64,000 nucleotides of DNA, taken from Belliella baltica DSM 15883. GTDB lineage: Bacteria > Bacteroidota > Bacteroidia > Cytophagales > Cyclobacteriaceae. The DNA is taken from positions 4,113,501 through 4,177,500 of the forward strand of contig NC_018010.1 in NCBI RefSeq assembly GCF_000265405.1, given 5' to 3'. The notes below the pieces were generated by a model, which saw only the letters and a program-made list of their open reading frames with translations, was not told the origin of the DNA and searched no databases. Both the position numbers and the translations under genes were made by a program. Positions 17,385-28,600 of the stretch are shown piece by piece; position 1 is the first letter of the stretch; each line of letters starts with the position of its first letter.

Positions 17385-17645
17385 ATGGCTCACAAGAAAG
17401 GTGTCGGTAGTTCTAGAAACGGTAGAGAATCACATAGCAAGAGGCTAGGTGTTAAGAAATTCGGTGGCGAATCAGTTATTTCTGGTAACATCATCGTCAG
17501 ACAAAGAGGAACAAAACATCATCCAGGAGAAAATGTAGGATTGGGTAAAGACCATACACTTTTCGCAACTGCTGATGGAAAGGTTGAATTCAAAAAGAAA
17601 TTTGACGGAAAATCTTATGTACACGTAGTTCCAGCTACAGCATAA
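17385..17645 (+). CDS. rpmA: 50S ribosomal protein L27
   Basis: This 86-residue L27 starts [16 protein letters not shown], continues with [18 protein letters not shown], and ends near [10 protein letters not shown]27 sits at the peptidyl-transferase centre with its N-terminus near the tRNA ends. No extra N-terminal extension of the kind that needs proteolysis (as in Firmicutes) is present. It ends 20 bp before a strong terminator. Confidence 0.98.
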   Translation: MAHKKGVGSSRNGRESHSKRLGVKKFGGESVISGNIIVRQRGTKHHPGENVGLGKDHTLFATADGKVEFKKKFDGKSYVHVVPATA

Positions 17646-17665
17646 GTTTTACACATATTAATTAC

Positions 17666-17699
17666 AAAGAGGGTTTTTTTCAAAAGACCCTCTTTTTTT
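17666..17699 (+). terminator. Terminator of rplU-rpmA
   Basis: Arms AAAGAGGGT/ACCCTCTTT (17666-17674, 17687-17695) are followed by a run of T to 17700. Confidence 0.92.
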
Positions 17700-18039
17700 T
17701 GTTTAATTTTTTATCTGGAAGTGCGGAAAAATATTTTATGATTATCAGCAAAGACACCACTATGTGATTTTATCAAAAATAATTTTGCGGATAAATGTAA
17801 ACTGTCGACGGCTAACAGTCCACACTTGTGCGCCAAGGCGTAGCAATTTAATTTTAGGATTTAGATTATTTTAAATGGCTATTGGTAAGAATGCGGATAT
17901 ACATCAAATATTTTTTACTTTTTCAAATCCAACCACCTATCAAGAAAAATGTCTTTAACTTGGAAAGAACCTAGATTTTGAAGTAATTAAGTGGTTGTAA
18001 TAAACTGAAGCTTCATCTTAAATAAAAAGCCAAGCCCAT
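17700..18039. other. Intergenic region without recognised gene
   Basis: This 340 bp carries the leader of the S9 peptidase gene. The only structure I noticed is a weak 5-bp inverted repeat ACTGT/ACAGT at 17801-17805 and 17815-17819. No convincing promoter box or small reading frame was found. Confidence 0.4.
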
Positions 18040-20766
18040 ATGAATTTAAAAAACTACTTACTCACCTTGATTTTTCTTTTGTGCATTGATAAAGGATTTG
18101 CACAAAAGAAGCCATTGCAATTAGAAGACTATTCCAAATGGTCTAGAATAGTGTCTCCTACTCCATCTCCTGATGGAAATTGGTTTGCTTATGCCCTTCG
18201 CCCTAATGGTGGGGATGACACCTTACATTTGAAATCACTTCAACCCGAAGACCTTCAAGTTATTCCATTTGGCTCCTCCCCTACATTTTCAGAGAATAGT
18301 AAATTTTTCGCTTATTATACCAATCCAAATAAAGCTGAAACGGAAAAACTAAGAAAGGCAAAAAAGCCAGTGATTCAAACAGCTCACCTTAAGTCCCTCA
18401 GCTCAAATCATAAATTCGAAGTAGAGAGAGCAAGAAGAATGGATTTCTCTAAAGATGGTAAATTTTGGGTAGTTCTTAAAGAAAAACAAGAAAACACTAA
18501 AACTGAAGTTAGAGGAGCGGATTTGGTTTTATATGATTTGACTAAAAATCAAGCTACGACATTAGGCAACGTAGTGGAGTTTGCTTTCAATCAAAAAAGT
18601 ACGCATTTGGCTTATATTATTGATGCTGAAGATCAAATAGGGAATGGCGTTTTTTTACTTGACTTAAGCAACATGTCTACTTCAATTTTAGATAGCGATA
18701 AAGCATTGTATCAAAATTTAACTTGGGATGACAGTCAAGCAAAAAAAGTAGACTGGTCCAACAAAGGGAATCAAATTGCTGTATTAAAGGGAAATAAAGT
18801 GGATAGTCTTTTGCAGCAGGATAATTCCTTGCTTGTCTTTTCTGATTTAAATAACACTATCAAAAAGCAAGTCCTTACCAATAAAAGTGCGGATTTTCCT
18901 TCTGATTTTGTAATTAGTGACAAAAGTAGAATAGCATTTAGTAATGATGGTTTTTCAGTCACTCTTGGAATAAAAGAACAAGAAGTAAAAGAAAAAATAA
19001 GTAAAGACACTATTGCAAATGTAGATGTTTGGCATTGGAAAGATGACTATATTCAGTCAGTTCAGATTGTTAGAGCCAATAGAGACAAGAATTTTACTTA
19101 CAGTGCTATTTACCACATCAATTCTGGGAAATTTGTGCGGTTAGCAGATGATAATTTGAAATTTGTAAGTGATTCTAAGCATTCAAAATATAGGATTGGT
19201 AGAGATGATACTCCCTACATCAATGATGTAAATTGGGGAATATCTCCAGCTGATATGTACCGAGTTGACATTGCCACGGGTGAAAGAAAGAAGTTTGAAG
19301 ATCTAGTAATCAGACCTTTGGGAGACTCACCTGATGGTAAATATTATTTATATCAAAAGGATACTGCGCTTATTTTATATAATGTAGACACAGATACTAA
19401 AACCAATATTTCTCAAAAAGCATCAGTGATCTTTATGGATATGGAACATCCTTATCCTCACGAAAACCCACCTTTTGGTGTGGCAGGTTGGACCAAGGAT
19501 GGGAAAAGTGTAATCGTCAATCACAAGTATGATTTGTGGATGTTGGCTCTAGATGGATCAAAAGCTGAAAACATTACTAAAATAGGTGACAGCCAAGAAA
19601 TTAGATTTCGTCATCTCAGTCTAGACTCAGAAGAAGATTGGATAGATACTAAAGAACCTTTCCTACTGACCGCTTATGGAGAATGGACCAAAAAAGAAGG
19701 TTTCTATGAACTTACGATTGGTTCCCAACCAAAACCAATTGTGTTTGAAGATATGGGCTATGGTAGGCCTATAAAAGCAAAAAACGCGAACAAAGTATTT
19801 TTCACGAAACAAACATTCATAGATTTTCCTGATTACTATTTCGCTAATCTGAACTTTGCAAATCAAAAGAAAATCACAAATGCTAATCCACAACAAAGTG
19901 AATATAAATGGGGAAAGAGAAAATTGGTTGATTTTACAGACAGTCGAGGAAATAAACTACAGGGGACATTAACTTTTCCTGCGGATTATGAAGAGGGAAA
20001 TGCATATCCTACTATTTTCTACTTTTATGAAAAAATGTCAGATAGACATCATCAATATTCTATGCCTGTGTATGATGATCGACCACATTTCTCTACTTAT
20101 GCTAGTAATGGATACTTGATTTTTATGCCTGACATTGTATTCGAAGAAGGCAAACCTGGTACAAGCTCTCTCGATGTCATCACTTCAGCTGCCAAAGAAC
20201 TGATCAAGTTAGGTTATGCAGATAAAGATAATATTGGATTACAAGGACATAGCTGGGGAGGCTATCAGACCTCATTTATTCTAACCCAAACAGATATGTT
20301 CAAATGCATAGTCACTGGTGCACCTCCAACTAATCTAGAGAGTTTTTATAATAATATTTATGGAAGCTCTGGAACAGTTCATCATGGCATCATGGAAATC
20401 GGACAAGTAAGAATGGGGAAAGGAGTTACTCCATGGACACATAGAGAAATTTATCAAAGAGAAAATCCAATGCATCATGTACCAAATATCAAAACACCAT
20501 TTATGATTTTGCATGGAACTGCTGATGGAGCAGTGGATTGGTCTCAGGGCTTGGAACTATTCAATGCAGCTAGAAGAATGGGGAAAGAAGTGATATTTCT
20601 CTCTTACCCCAATGAAGGACATCACCTAGCCAATGAAGCAAATCAAAAAGATTTTCAAAAAAGGATGAAAGAATACTTTGACCACCACCTTATGGGTAAA
20701 ACAGCACCTGAATGGATGGAAAAAGGGGTTCCTCATCTCAAAAAACAATACAATAAAGCAGATTAA
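18040..20766 (+). CDS. S9 family peptidase (prolyl oligopeptidase/DPP type), exported
   Basis: This 908-residue secreted serine peptidase has a signal peptide of about 21 residues ending in G-F-A-Q, a long N-terminal beta-propeller-like region, and a C-terminal alpha/beta-hydrolase domain. The nucleophile is Ser738 in GHSWGGY; the likely acid is in the H-G-T-A-D segment near residue 829 and the base is His861 in NEGHHLA. Such enzymes trim peptides in the periplasm or outside the cell. A terminator follows and then a SusC/SusD pair, so it may be functionally but not transcriptionally linked to them. The propeller of roughly 600 residues is long, as in DPP IV-like members. Confidence 0.93.
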   Translation: MNLKNYLLTLIFLLCIDKGFAQKKPLQLEDYSKWSRIVSPTPSPDGNWFAYALRPNGGDDTLHLKSLQPEDLQVIPFGSSPTFSENSKFFAYYTNPNKAETEKLRKAKKPVIQTAHLKSLSSNHKFEVERARRMDFSKDGKFWVVLKEKQENTKTEVRGADLVLYDLTKNQATTLGNVVEFAFNQKSTHLAYIIDAEDQIGNGVFLLDLSNMSTSILDSDKALYQNLTWDDSQAKKVDWSNKGNQIAVLKGNKVDSLLQQDNSLLVFSDLNNTIKKQVLTNKSADFPSDFVISDKSRIAFSNDGFSVTLGIKEQEVKEKISKDTIANVDVWHWKDDYIQSVQIVRANRDKNFTYSAIYHINSGKFVRLADDNLKFVSDSKHSKYRIGRDDTPYINDVNWGISPADMYRVDIATGERKKFEDLVIRPLGDSPDGKYYLYQKDTALILYNVDTDTKTNISQKASVIFMDMEHPYPHENPPFGVAGWTKDGKSVIVNHKYDLWMLALDGSKAENITKIGDSQEIRFRHLSLDSEEDWIDTKEPFLLTAYGEWTKKEGFYELTIGSQPKPIVFEDMGYGRPIKAKNANKVFFTKQTFIDFPDYYFANLNFANQKKITNANPQQSEYKWGKRKLVDFTDSRGNKLQGTLTFPADYEEGNAYPTIFYFYEKMSDRHHQYSMPVYDDRPHFSTYASNGYLIFMPDIVFEEGKPGTSSLDVITSAAKELIKLGYADKDNIGLQGHSWGGYQTSFILTQTDMFKCIVTGAPPTNLESFYNNIYGSSGTVHHGIMEIGQVRMGKGVTPWTHREIYQRENPMHHVPNIKTPFMILHGTADGAVDWSQGLELFNAARRMGKEVIFLSYPNEGHHLANEANQKDFQKRMKEYFDHHLMGKTAPEWMEKGVPHLKKQYNKAD

Positions 20767-20790
20767 GAGCTTCTAAGCTTAAACTTTGAT

Positions 20791-20827
20791 AAAGCCAGCC
20801 AAAGATATTTTGACTGGCTTTATTATT
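20791..20827 (+). terminator. Terminator after S9 peptidase
   Basis: AAAGCCAG/CTGGCTTT arms (20791-20798, 20814-20821) with an inner CAAA/TTTG extension are followed by a T-rich stretch. The remainder up to 21089 is AT-rich leader of the SusC gene with no clear TANNTTTG box. Confidence 0.85.
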
Positions 20828-21089
20828 TTTCCCTTTTGTAGCTTAAAAAAAATACGTCCTATTTACTTCTAATTTATAAATGGAGGACAGCTGCTATCCA
20901 AATTAAATTTGGCTCCACCAAAACAAGCGATACGGTTTTATATTATTTTTATACACTTTAAAATTTTTTAAAGAAGTTTACGGTTTTTACCTCTTTATTT
21001 TACTTTTTGATCTAGTCATACTTGATTTTTGAATTATTTTTTCTCTAACTTTTAAGAAGTAAATAAACTAACAACAAACCAATCAGACT

Positions 21090-24074
21090 ATGAGAAAAAT
21101 ATTACTAGCAGTCATGCTTTTAATGATTGCCTCAATTGGGCAAATCCAAGCACAACAAAAAACAGTCAAAGGAACGGTAATTTCCAATGCTGATAATCAA
21201 CCGATTCCTGGTGCAAATATTCAAATTAAAGGAACTACTATAGGAGCTATCACTGATATAGATGGAACCTTTAGTATTGATATTCCTGGGAATGAATCGG
21301 TTCTTCTCGTAAGCTACATTGGCTACCTATCAAAAGAAGTTCTAGTAGGTAATCAATCGACTTTTAATATTTTGCTTGAAGAAGATGTCAAGCAACTTGG
21401 CGAAGTTATAGTTGTAGGATATGGAGAGCAGGACAGAAAAACACTTACTTCGTCAATTTCATCTGTTTCTTCAAAAGACATTCAGAATTTGCCAATGGCA
21501 TCACCTGATCAAATGATGCAAGGTAGAGCTGCCGGTGTGCAAGTGAATTCATCTTCCGGTACTCCAGGTGGAGGTATGTTTATTAGAGTTAGAGGTAGTA
21601 CTTCTATTAATGCAAGTTCTGATCCACTTTATGTAGTGGATGGGATACCCATTGTATCAAATAATCAATCAGCTGTAGGTCTTGGAGGACAAATCACAAA
21701 CCCCTTAGCTGATATCAATCCAGCTGATATAGAATCAATGGAAATCTTGAAGGATGCATCAGCTACTGCTATTTATGGAGCAAGAGCTGCCAACGGGGTA
21801 GTACTCATCACCACCAAACGTGGAGCAGTACAAAAAGCAAAAATTGAAATTAGTTCTTATGTGGGAATTCAGTCATTATGGAGACAGCCTGATGTGGTTG
21901 ATGGCCCTACATTTGAAAGGCTCATCAATGAAGCTAGGATAAATAATGGACAAACTCCAATATATGCAAATCCAGATGCTGCGTTGAATACTGACTGGAT
22001 GGCTCAAATTTTTCAAGATGCACCAATCAAAAATTTTGATGCTTCTATCACAGGTGGTACAGAGAAAGTGAAGTACTTAGTGTCTTTGAATCAGTTTGAT
22101 CAAGATGGGATAACAAAGCCCTCAAATTTCAATAGAACTTCAGGACGGGTTAATCTTGATTTTGCAGCAACTGATAAGTTAAATATTGGGACAAGCATTT
22201 TAATTTCAAGAAATTTCAGAAACCGAGTAAGGAATGATAATAACATCTTCGGAGCAATTGGAGCTGCTTATTTCTTACCTACCAATGAGCCAATCTTTCA
22301 ACCTGATGGTTCATACACTAAGTTCTCGATTTTTGAAAATCCAAAAGCTGCGGTTGATGAAGTTGATATCGGTATGCTTACCAATAGAATATTGGCCAAT
22401 ATCTATGCAGACTATGAAATTGCACCTGGCTTGATTTTCCGATCCACATGGAGTCTAGATTACAACAATGTAAAAGAAGATATCTATGATAACACATTGC
22501 TTAATACTGGAGCTGCTACAAACGGAAATGCCAATTCAATTGTAACAATTAATGACAACTGGATTTGGGAAAATGTTCTTTCCTACCAAAAAAACTTCGG
22601 AACTGATCATAGTTTCAATGCCTTGTTAGGTTATTCTGCTCAAAATAGCTACTTCGAAAGGACAAGGGCTTCAGGACAACAGTTTCCAAGTAATGATTTC
22701 CGCAGAATAGCAAGTGCAGCTGTACAAACATCATCTTCTGAAGGAAGTGGATGGGGAATAGAAGGTATTTTCGGTCGTGTCAATTATGCATACAAGGAAA
22801 AATACCTAGCTACAGTCAATATAAGACGAGATGCTTCTTCCAGATTTGGAGCAGCGAATCAGGCTGCAGTATTCCCATCCGTAGCAGTAGGTTGGGTACT
22901 TACTGAGGAAAATTTTATGGCTAATCAGTCATTTTTCAGTACTCTGAAGCCTCGAGCAAGCTGGGGTATCACAGGTAACCAAACAGGAATTGGCGATTTT
23001 CAAGCTAGAGGGCTTTGGGGTGGTGGAGCAAATTACACTGACTTCCCTGGAACAGCACCTAATCAATTGGCAAACCCAGACCTTAAGTGGGAGACTACTA
23101 CCCAAACCAATGTCGGTATAGATATAGGTATCTTAAATGATCGGTTTACTTTCACTTTTGATTATTACGACAAGCAAACAAAAGATTTATTATTAGCCGT
23201 TCCACTTCCTAGATCTACTGGATTCAACTCATTGGTTCAAAACTTTGGTGAAATGGAAAACAAAGGTTTTGAAGTGGGTATCAATGGTATTCTGATCAAC
23301 AAAAAAGATTTCTCTTGGGATTTTGGATTTAATATTTCCCAAAACAGGAATTTGGTTAAAAGAATTTCAGCTCCCTTCAATGTATTTACCAGAGACTTGA
23401 TAAGAGTACAGGAAGGTTTCCCTCTTTTCTCTTTCTGGCTGAACGAACAAGTCAGAGTTGATCCTGAAACTGGATTATCAATCTATAGGACTGTAAATGG
23501 AGAAGCTGCAGTAAACTCCCCTGATTTCAATTCAGGAAGAGATCGCTTTATTGTAGGTAATGCTCAGCCCGATTTCTTTGGAGGCTTAAATTCAAATCTT
23601 AGATTTAAAAACTTTGATTTCAATATGTTCTGGCAATATACAGTTGGGAATGACCAGTTAAACTGGGTAAGATTCTTCCAAGAACATGGTGGCACGAGAA
23701 ATACAGGGTTTGTTAGTTCACAGTTGAGAAGATGGCAACAGCCTGGAGACATTACTGATGTACCAAGAATGATTTCTGCAAACTATAGAGGTGATTTAAG
23801 ACCTGATAGATTCTTAGAAGACGGCAGTTATTTAAGACTCAAAAACTTGTCGCTCGGCTATACTTTGCCATCCACAATCTCTGAAAAAATTGGATTTAGC
23901 AGAATTAGGGTTTATGGTTCAGGCCAAAACTTGCTGACAATAACCAATTATACGGGATTAGATCCTGAAGTAAATACTGGAGCAGATCTGGGAGGACTTG
24001 CAGAAGGTATTGATCTTTACGCAATGCCACAGCCTAGAGTAATTATGGGTGGTTTGAATCTAACCTTTAAATAA
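21090..24074 (+). CDS. SusC/RagA family TonB-linked outer membrane protein
   Basis: This 994-residue outer-membrane transporter has a signal peptide ending near A-Q-A-Q (residues 19-24), then a carboxypeptidase-D regulatory-like domain (KGTVISNADNQPIPGANI), the SusC TonB-box region and plug (VVVGYGEQDRKTLTSSISSV, then the family block SSGTPGGG and YGARAANGVVLITTKRG), and a 22-strand barrel region ending in an aromatic Lys/Phe tail. It imports a large nutrient together with the SusD lipoprotein 9 bp downstream. No glycoside hydrolase is adjacent; an S9 peptidase is upstream and a BNR-repeat protein downstream, so the substrate could be a peptide or a glycan. Confidence 0.97.
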   Translation: MRKILLAVMLLMIASIGQIQAQQKTVKGTVISNADNQPIPGANIQIKGTTIGAITDIDGTFSIDIPGNESVLLVSYIGYLSKEVLVGNQSTFNILLEEDVKQLGEVIVVGYGEQDRKTLTSSISSVSSKDIQNLPMASPDQMMQGRAAGVQVNSSSGTPGGGMFIRVRGSTSINASSDPLYVVDGIPIVSNNQSAVGLGGQITNPLADINPADIESMEILKDASATAIYGARAANGVVLITTKRGAVQKAKIEISSYVGIQSLWRQPDVVDGPTFERLINEARINNGQTPIYANPDAALNTDWMAQIFQDAPIKNFDASITGGTEKVKYLVSLNQFDQDGITKPSNFNRTSGRVNLDFAATDKLNIGTSILISRNFRNRVRNDNNIFGAIGAAYFLPTNEPIFQPDGSYTKFSIFENPKAAVDEVDIGMLTNRILANIYADYEIAPGLIFRSTWSLDYNNVKEDIYDNTLLNTGAATNGNANSIVTINDNWIWENVLSYQKNFGTDHSFNALLGYSAQNSYFERTRASGQQFPSNDFRRIASAAVQTSSSEGSGWGIEGIFGRVNYAYKEKYLATVNIRRDASSRFGAANQAAVFPSVAVGWVLTEENFMANQSFFSTLKPRASWGITGNQTGIGDFQARGLWGGGANYTDFPGTAPNQLANPDLKWETTTQTNVGIDIGILNDRFTFTFDYYDKQTKDLLLAVPLPRSTGFNSLVQNFGEMENKGFEVGINGILINKKDFSWDFGFNISQNRNLVKRISAPFNVFTRDLIRVQEGFPLFSFWLNEQVRVDPETGLSIYRTVNGEAAVNSPDFNSGRDRFIVGNAQPDFFGGLNSNLRFKNFDFNMFWQYTVGNDQLNWVRFFQEHGGTRNTGFVSSQLRRWQQPGDITDVPRMISANYRGDLRPDRFLEDGSYLRLKNLSLGYTLPSTISEKIGFSRIRVYGSGQNLLTITNYTGLDPEVNTGADLGGLAEGIDLYAMPQPRVIMGGLNLTFK

Positions 24075-24083
24075 GAACCAGAT

Positions 24084-25472
24084 ATGAAAATCATACAAAA
24101 AATAACTACATTATTATGTCTTGGTCTTCTCACATATTCTTGTAATGTTCTGGATCAAGAACCAGAATTACAGATATCAGACCAAAGAGCGATAACCAAT
24201 CTTAGCGGTGCAAACTCCGCTTTATTTGGAGCATATGATCAGCTACAGGGAGTTTACCAAGGTCGTCTCCAAAGAGTCGGTGATGTTTCGGGTGATGTTT
24301 CTCAGAGTATTGGTACTTGGGATTTCTATAGAGAAATGGATACTTATGCTGTTTCTGCGGATAATACAGAGATCTTAGATTTATGGACATTTATTTATCG
24401 TACTGTAAATCAAACAAACAATCTTATAACTGAAGTGCCTAAAATAGATGCAATCCAGGCGGAAAAAGACAATATACTTGGTCAAGCACATTTTCTCAGA
24501 GCTTTAGCTTTTTTTGATGCAGCTAGAATTTGGGGTGGTGTTCCAGGTGTCGTTGGAAATTTGGGAATTCCATTAGTTCTAACACCTTCTAGAGGTGTGG
24601 ATGAGAACTCCTTTCCTGCTCGTGCAACCTTACAAGCCACATATGCTCAAGTAAAATCAGATCTCAATGAGGCGTTAAGATTGTTGCCAGAAAATCAAGC
24701 CAATAATGCTGCTACGCGTGGAAGGGCTACAAAGAATGCTGCAAGAGCACTTTTGAGTAGATTGCATCTTTATTTAGGAGAATGGAATGAAGCTGAATCC
24801 CGTGCTTCTGAAGTAATAGCAGATAGCAAATTCACATTAGTTCCTTATGCATCCATATTTTCTTCAGATAATAGCAACGAGTCTATCTTTGAAGTTCAGT
24901 TTAATAATGCTGATCAAAGTGGTTTGAGGTATTGGTATGCTCCTGGTGCACTCGGTGGACGTGGTGAGTTAGCCGCCAATACTGATTTCTATAATAGTTT
25001 TTCCAACCAAGATAGCAGAAAAGCTCTATTTGGTCGGGATAACGTAGTCGGAGTATGGTATCCATCTAAATACATAAGAGCAGGTAATGTGGATAATGCC
25101 CATGTACTTAGATTAGCAGAAATGTACCTGAATAGAGCTGAAGCCCGAGCCAAGAAAAGTACTCCTGATCTGGTCGGTGCAAGAGCAGATCTCAACATGG
25201 TAAGAAACAGGGCAGGTATCGGACTATTTACTGATGACATCCCTCTCCTTATGGCTATTGAAAGGGAAAGAAGATGGGAGTTTTTTGCCGAAGGTCATAT
25301 TTTCTTCGATTTGGTTAGGACTGGCCGAGCACTTACCGTTCTTCGAAATGTGAATAGAAGAAACGGCCCTCCTGTTAGCCTTACTGATGCAAACAGACAG
25401 CTTATGCCAATACCTAGAAGTGATATAGACTCTAACCCTAACATTACACAAAATCCAGGTTACGGAAATTAA
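24084..25472 (+). CDS. SusD/RagB family nutrient-binding lipoprotein
   Basis: This 462-residue surface lipoprotein has the lipobox LTYSC (Cys20). The SusD fold is recognisable by its TPR-like helical segments (ILGQAHFLRALAFFDAARIWGGVP; ATKNAARALLSRLHLYLGEWNEA), by RLAEMYLNRAEARAK, and by the C-terminal ERRWEFFAEGHIFFDLVRTGR and LMPIPRSDIDSNPNITQNPGY. It caps the SusC barrel and selects the ligand. It is the second gene of a two-gene operon ending at a palindromic terminator. Confidence 0.97.
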   Translation: MKIIQKITTLLCLGLLTYSCNVLDQEPELQISDQRAITNLSGANSALFGAYDQLQGVYQGRLQRVGDVSGDVSQSIGTWDFYREMDTYAVSADNTEILDLWTFIYRTVNQTNNLITEVPKIDAIQAEKDNILGQAHFLRALAFFDAARIWGGVPGVVGNLGIPLVLTPSRGVDENSFPARATLQATYAQVKSDLNEALRLLPENQANNAATRGRATKNAARALLSRLHLYLGEWNEAESRASEVIADSKFTLVPYASIFSSDNSNESIFEVQFNNADQSGLRYWYAPGALGGRGELAANTDFYNSFSNQDSRKALFGRDNVVGVWYPSKYIRAGNVDNAHVLRLAEMYLNRAEARAKKSTPDLVGARADLNMVRNRAGIGLFTDDIPLLMAIERERRWEFFAEGHIFFDLVRTGRALTVLRNVNRRNGPPVSLTDANRQLMPIPRSDIDSNPNITQNPGYGN

Positions 25473-25488
25473 CCTTTTTAAAAATAGT

Positions 25489-25528
25489 AGCCTTCTGGAA
25501 CGCATGCGTTCCAGAAGGCTTTTTTTTC
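25489..25528 (+). terminator. Palindromic terminator of susCD-like operon
   Basis: A perfect 32-bp palindrome (25489-25520, centre GCATGC) is followed by a run of seven to eight T. Confidence 0.95.
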
Positions 25529-25618
25529 ACACAACCTTTTAACCATTGGTCATTTTTTATACCTGAAATTTTATAAAATCAAGTATCTTTTAATTAGCGT
25601 TAACAAACCCCTTATTCT

Positions 25619-28600
25619 ATGAGAAAAATTTATATTTCTATGTTAGGTGTTTTCCTTTGGCTAATCTTATTCCCTAGTCAGGAAATCTCAGCACAAACTT
25701 ATGATGAAAAAATATACGAGGCAGTACAATGGAGACTCGTTGGACCTCATCGAGGTGGCAGATCTGCTGCGGTGGAAGGAATTGCAGGAGCACCAGACAC
25801 TTATTATTTTGGCGCTACAGGAGGCGGAGTCTGGAGAACAGACGATTCAGGGAAATCTTGGAAACCTGTCTCTGATGGCTATTTCGGCGGATCTATTGGC
25901 GCTGTAGCAGTAGCTCCAAGCGACACCAGTGTAGTATATGTTGGTGGTGGAGAGAAAACCGTGCGAGGAAACGTCTCCTATGGTTATGGAGTCTGGAAAA
26001 GTAAAGACTCTGGAAAATCTTGGGAACAAACAGGCTTAAAAGACTCAAGATTTATCCCAAGAATTAGAATTCACCCTAAAAATGCAGATGTGCTTTACGC
26101 GGCAGTTTTAGGTGATATTTTCAAACCAACACCGGATAGAGGAGTCTACAAATCTACTGATGGAGGGTACAACTGGGAAAAAATACTATATGTAAATGAG
26201 GTTTCCGGTGCAATTGATTTAATTATTGATCCAAATGACCCGGAAACGCTTTATGCTACAACTTGGGAGGTAAAACGGACTCCATACAGTCTTGAAAGTG
26301 GAGGGCCTGGATCAAAAATGTTTAAAACTACTGACGGAGGAAAAAATTGGACAGAGATTTCTAGAAACCCTGGATTACCAAAAGGTCTTTTAGGAATCAT
26401 GGGGATTACAGTTTCTCCTAAAAACTCAAATAGACTTTGGGCAATTGTTGAAAACCTAGAGGGTGGAGTATTTAGATCAGACGATGGTGGTGCTACTTGG
26501 GAGAAGACAAACGAAGATCGAAACCTAAGACAAAGAGCTTGGTACTACACAAGAATTTATGCCGATACGCAAGATGAAGATATCGTTTATGTAGTAAATG
26601 TAAATTATCACAAATCAACAGATGGAGGCAAAACCTTCAAAAGCGGTAGAGCACCTCATGGTGACCATCATGATTTGTGGATAGATCCAAACAACAATCA
26701 GAGAATGGTCATCGCTGATGATGGTGGAGCTCAGGTTTCTCATGACGGAGGATCAAACTGGTCAACTTACATGAATCAACCAACAGCTCAGTTTTATAGG
26801 GTGACGACTGATAACCACTTTCCTTACAGAATCTACGGGGCACAGCAGGATAATAGCACAATGCGTATTGCACACAGGAATGAGGGTTCTTCGATTACAG
26901 AATCAGATTGGGAAGTCAGTGCAGGCTCCGAGAGTGGTTGGCTTGCCGTAGATCCAAATAATCCTGATGTGGTATTTGGAGGAAATTATGGTGGCCTTCT
27001 TCAGCGCTTAGACCACAGTTCTCAAGCAAGAAGAAATGTAAATGTTTACCCTGACAACCCTATGGGTCACGGTGCTGAGGGTATGAAATATAGATTCCAG
27101 TGGAATTTCCCAATTTTCTATTCGATCCATGATTCTAATATTCTTTATACGGGATCAAATCAACTTCATAGATCCACAAATGGCGGCCAATCTTGGGAAA
27201 CAATCAGTGGTGACCTTACCCGAAACGCTAAAGAGAAACTAGGACCTTCTGGAGGACCCATTACAAAAGACAACACCTCAGTGGAATATTACAGTACTAT
27301 TTTCTCTGCTGCGGAAAACCCACTTCAAAAAGGAGTGATTTGGACTGGATCAGATGATGGATTGGTTCATGTTTCTAAAGATGATGGGAAAACATGGGAA
27401 AATGTAACTCCTCCAAGTTTACCTGAGTGGACACAAATCAATTCAATGGAAGGTCATCCTTTCGAAGCAGGAGGTGTTTACTTCGCAGCTACATCTTACA
27501 AAAATGGAGACTTTGCCCCCTATCTTTATAAGACAACAGATTATGGGAAAACCTGGACAAAAATCGTCAATGGGATAGATCCAGAGCATTTCACCAGAGT
27601 TGTTAGAGCAGATCCTGTTAAAAAAGGAATTCTATATGCCGGTACAGAGACTGGCATGTATATATCCTTCAATGATGGTGCTAACTGGCAGCCGTTTCAG
27701 CTCAATTTACCCATAGTTCCAATCACTGATTTAACAATAAAGGAGAATAACTTGATAGCTGCTACACAAGGTAGAAGTTTCTGGATTATAGATGACTTGA
27801 CAGTTCTTCATCAAATGTCAAATGAAGTTATTAATAAACCTTTCCACCTATTCAAGCCTCAAGACTCTTACAGTCTAGATGGAACAAGAAGAACTTCTTT
27901 GACAGCAGGCACGAACAGACCTGGAGGTGTTTTGGTCTATTATCATCTTAGAGAAGAACCAAAAGAAGAATTAAGAATAGAATTTTATGACAAACAAAAA
28001 AATCTAATCAGAGAATTCTCCACCAAAGGAATCGAGGGTGACACCTTGAAATACAAATTAGGATCTAATGAATTCAATTGGAACTTAAGAATTCCTGATG
28101 CTCGAGATTTCGAAGGCATGATCATGTGGTCTGGCCCATTAAGAGGTCCAAAAATTGTTCCAGGTGAGTATTCCGTGAAAATGATCGTAGATGGAAAAGC
28201 TCAAGAGCAAAATTTCAAAGTTTTGGCTGATAAAAGGTATCCTTCCACTCAGGCTGACCTTCAGGAGCAATTTGACTTCTTGTTAGCAGTAAGAGATAAG
28301 CTTACTGAAACTCACGAAGCTATCATCATGATTAGAAAATATCGAGACGAGTTAAATAGCATCATAGAAAAAGATAGTAAGCAGAAAAGAAGGATTGATC
28401 CTATCATCAAGCAAATCTCTGATATAGAAAAAGAGCTTTACCAAACTCAAAATAAAAGCGGTCAAGATCCACTAAACTACCCAATTCGTCTGAACAACAA
28501 ATTAGCCCACCTCAATGTGATTGCAGGAACAGGCTCGTACAAACCAACAGATGGCGCTGAGGAGGTTAGAGTTGAGATCACTCGACAAATCAATATTCAG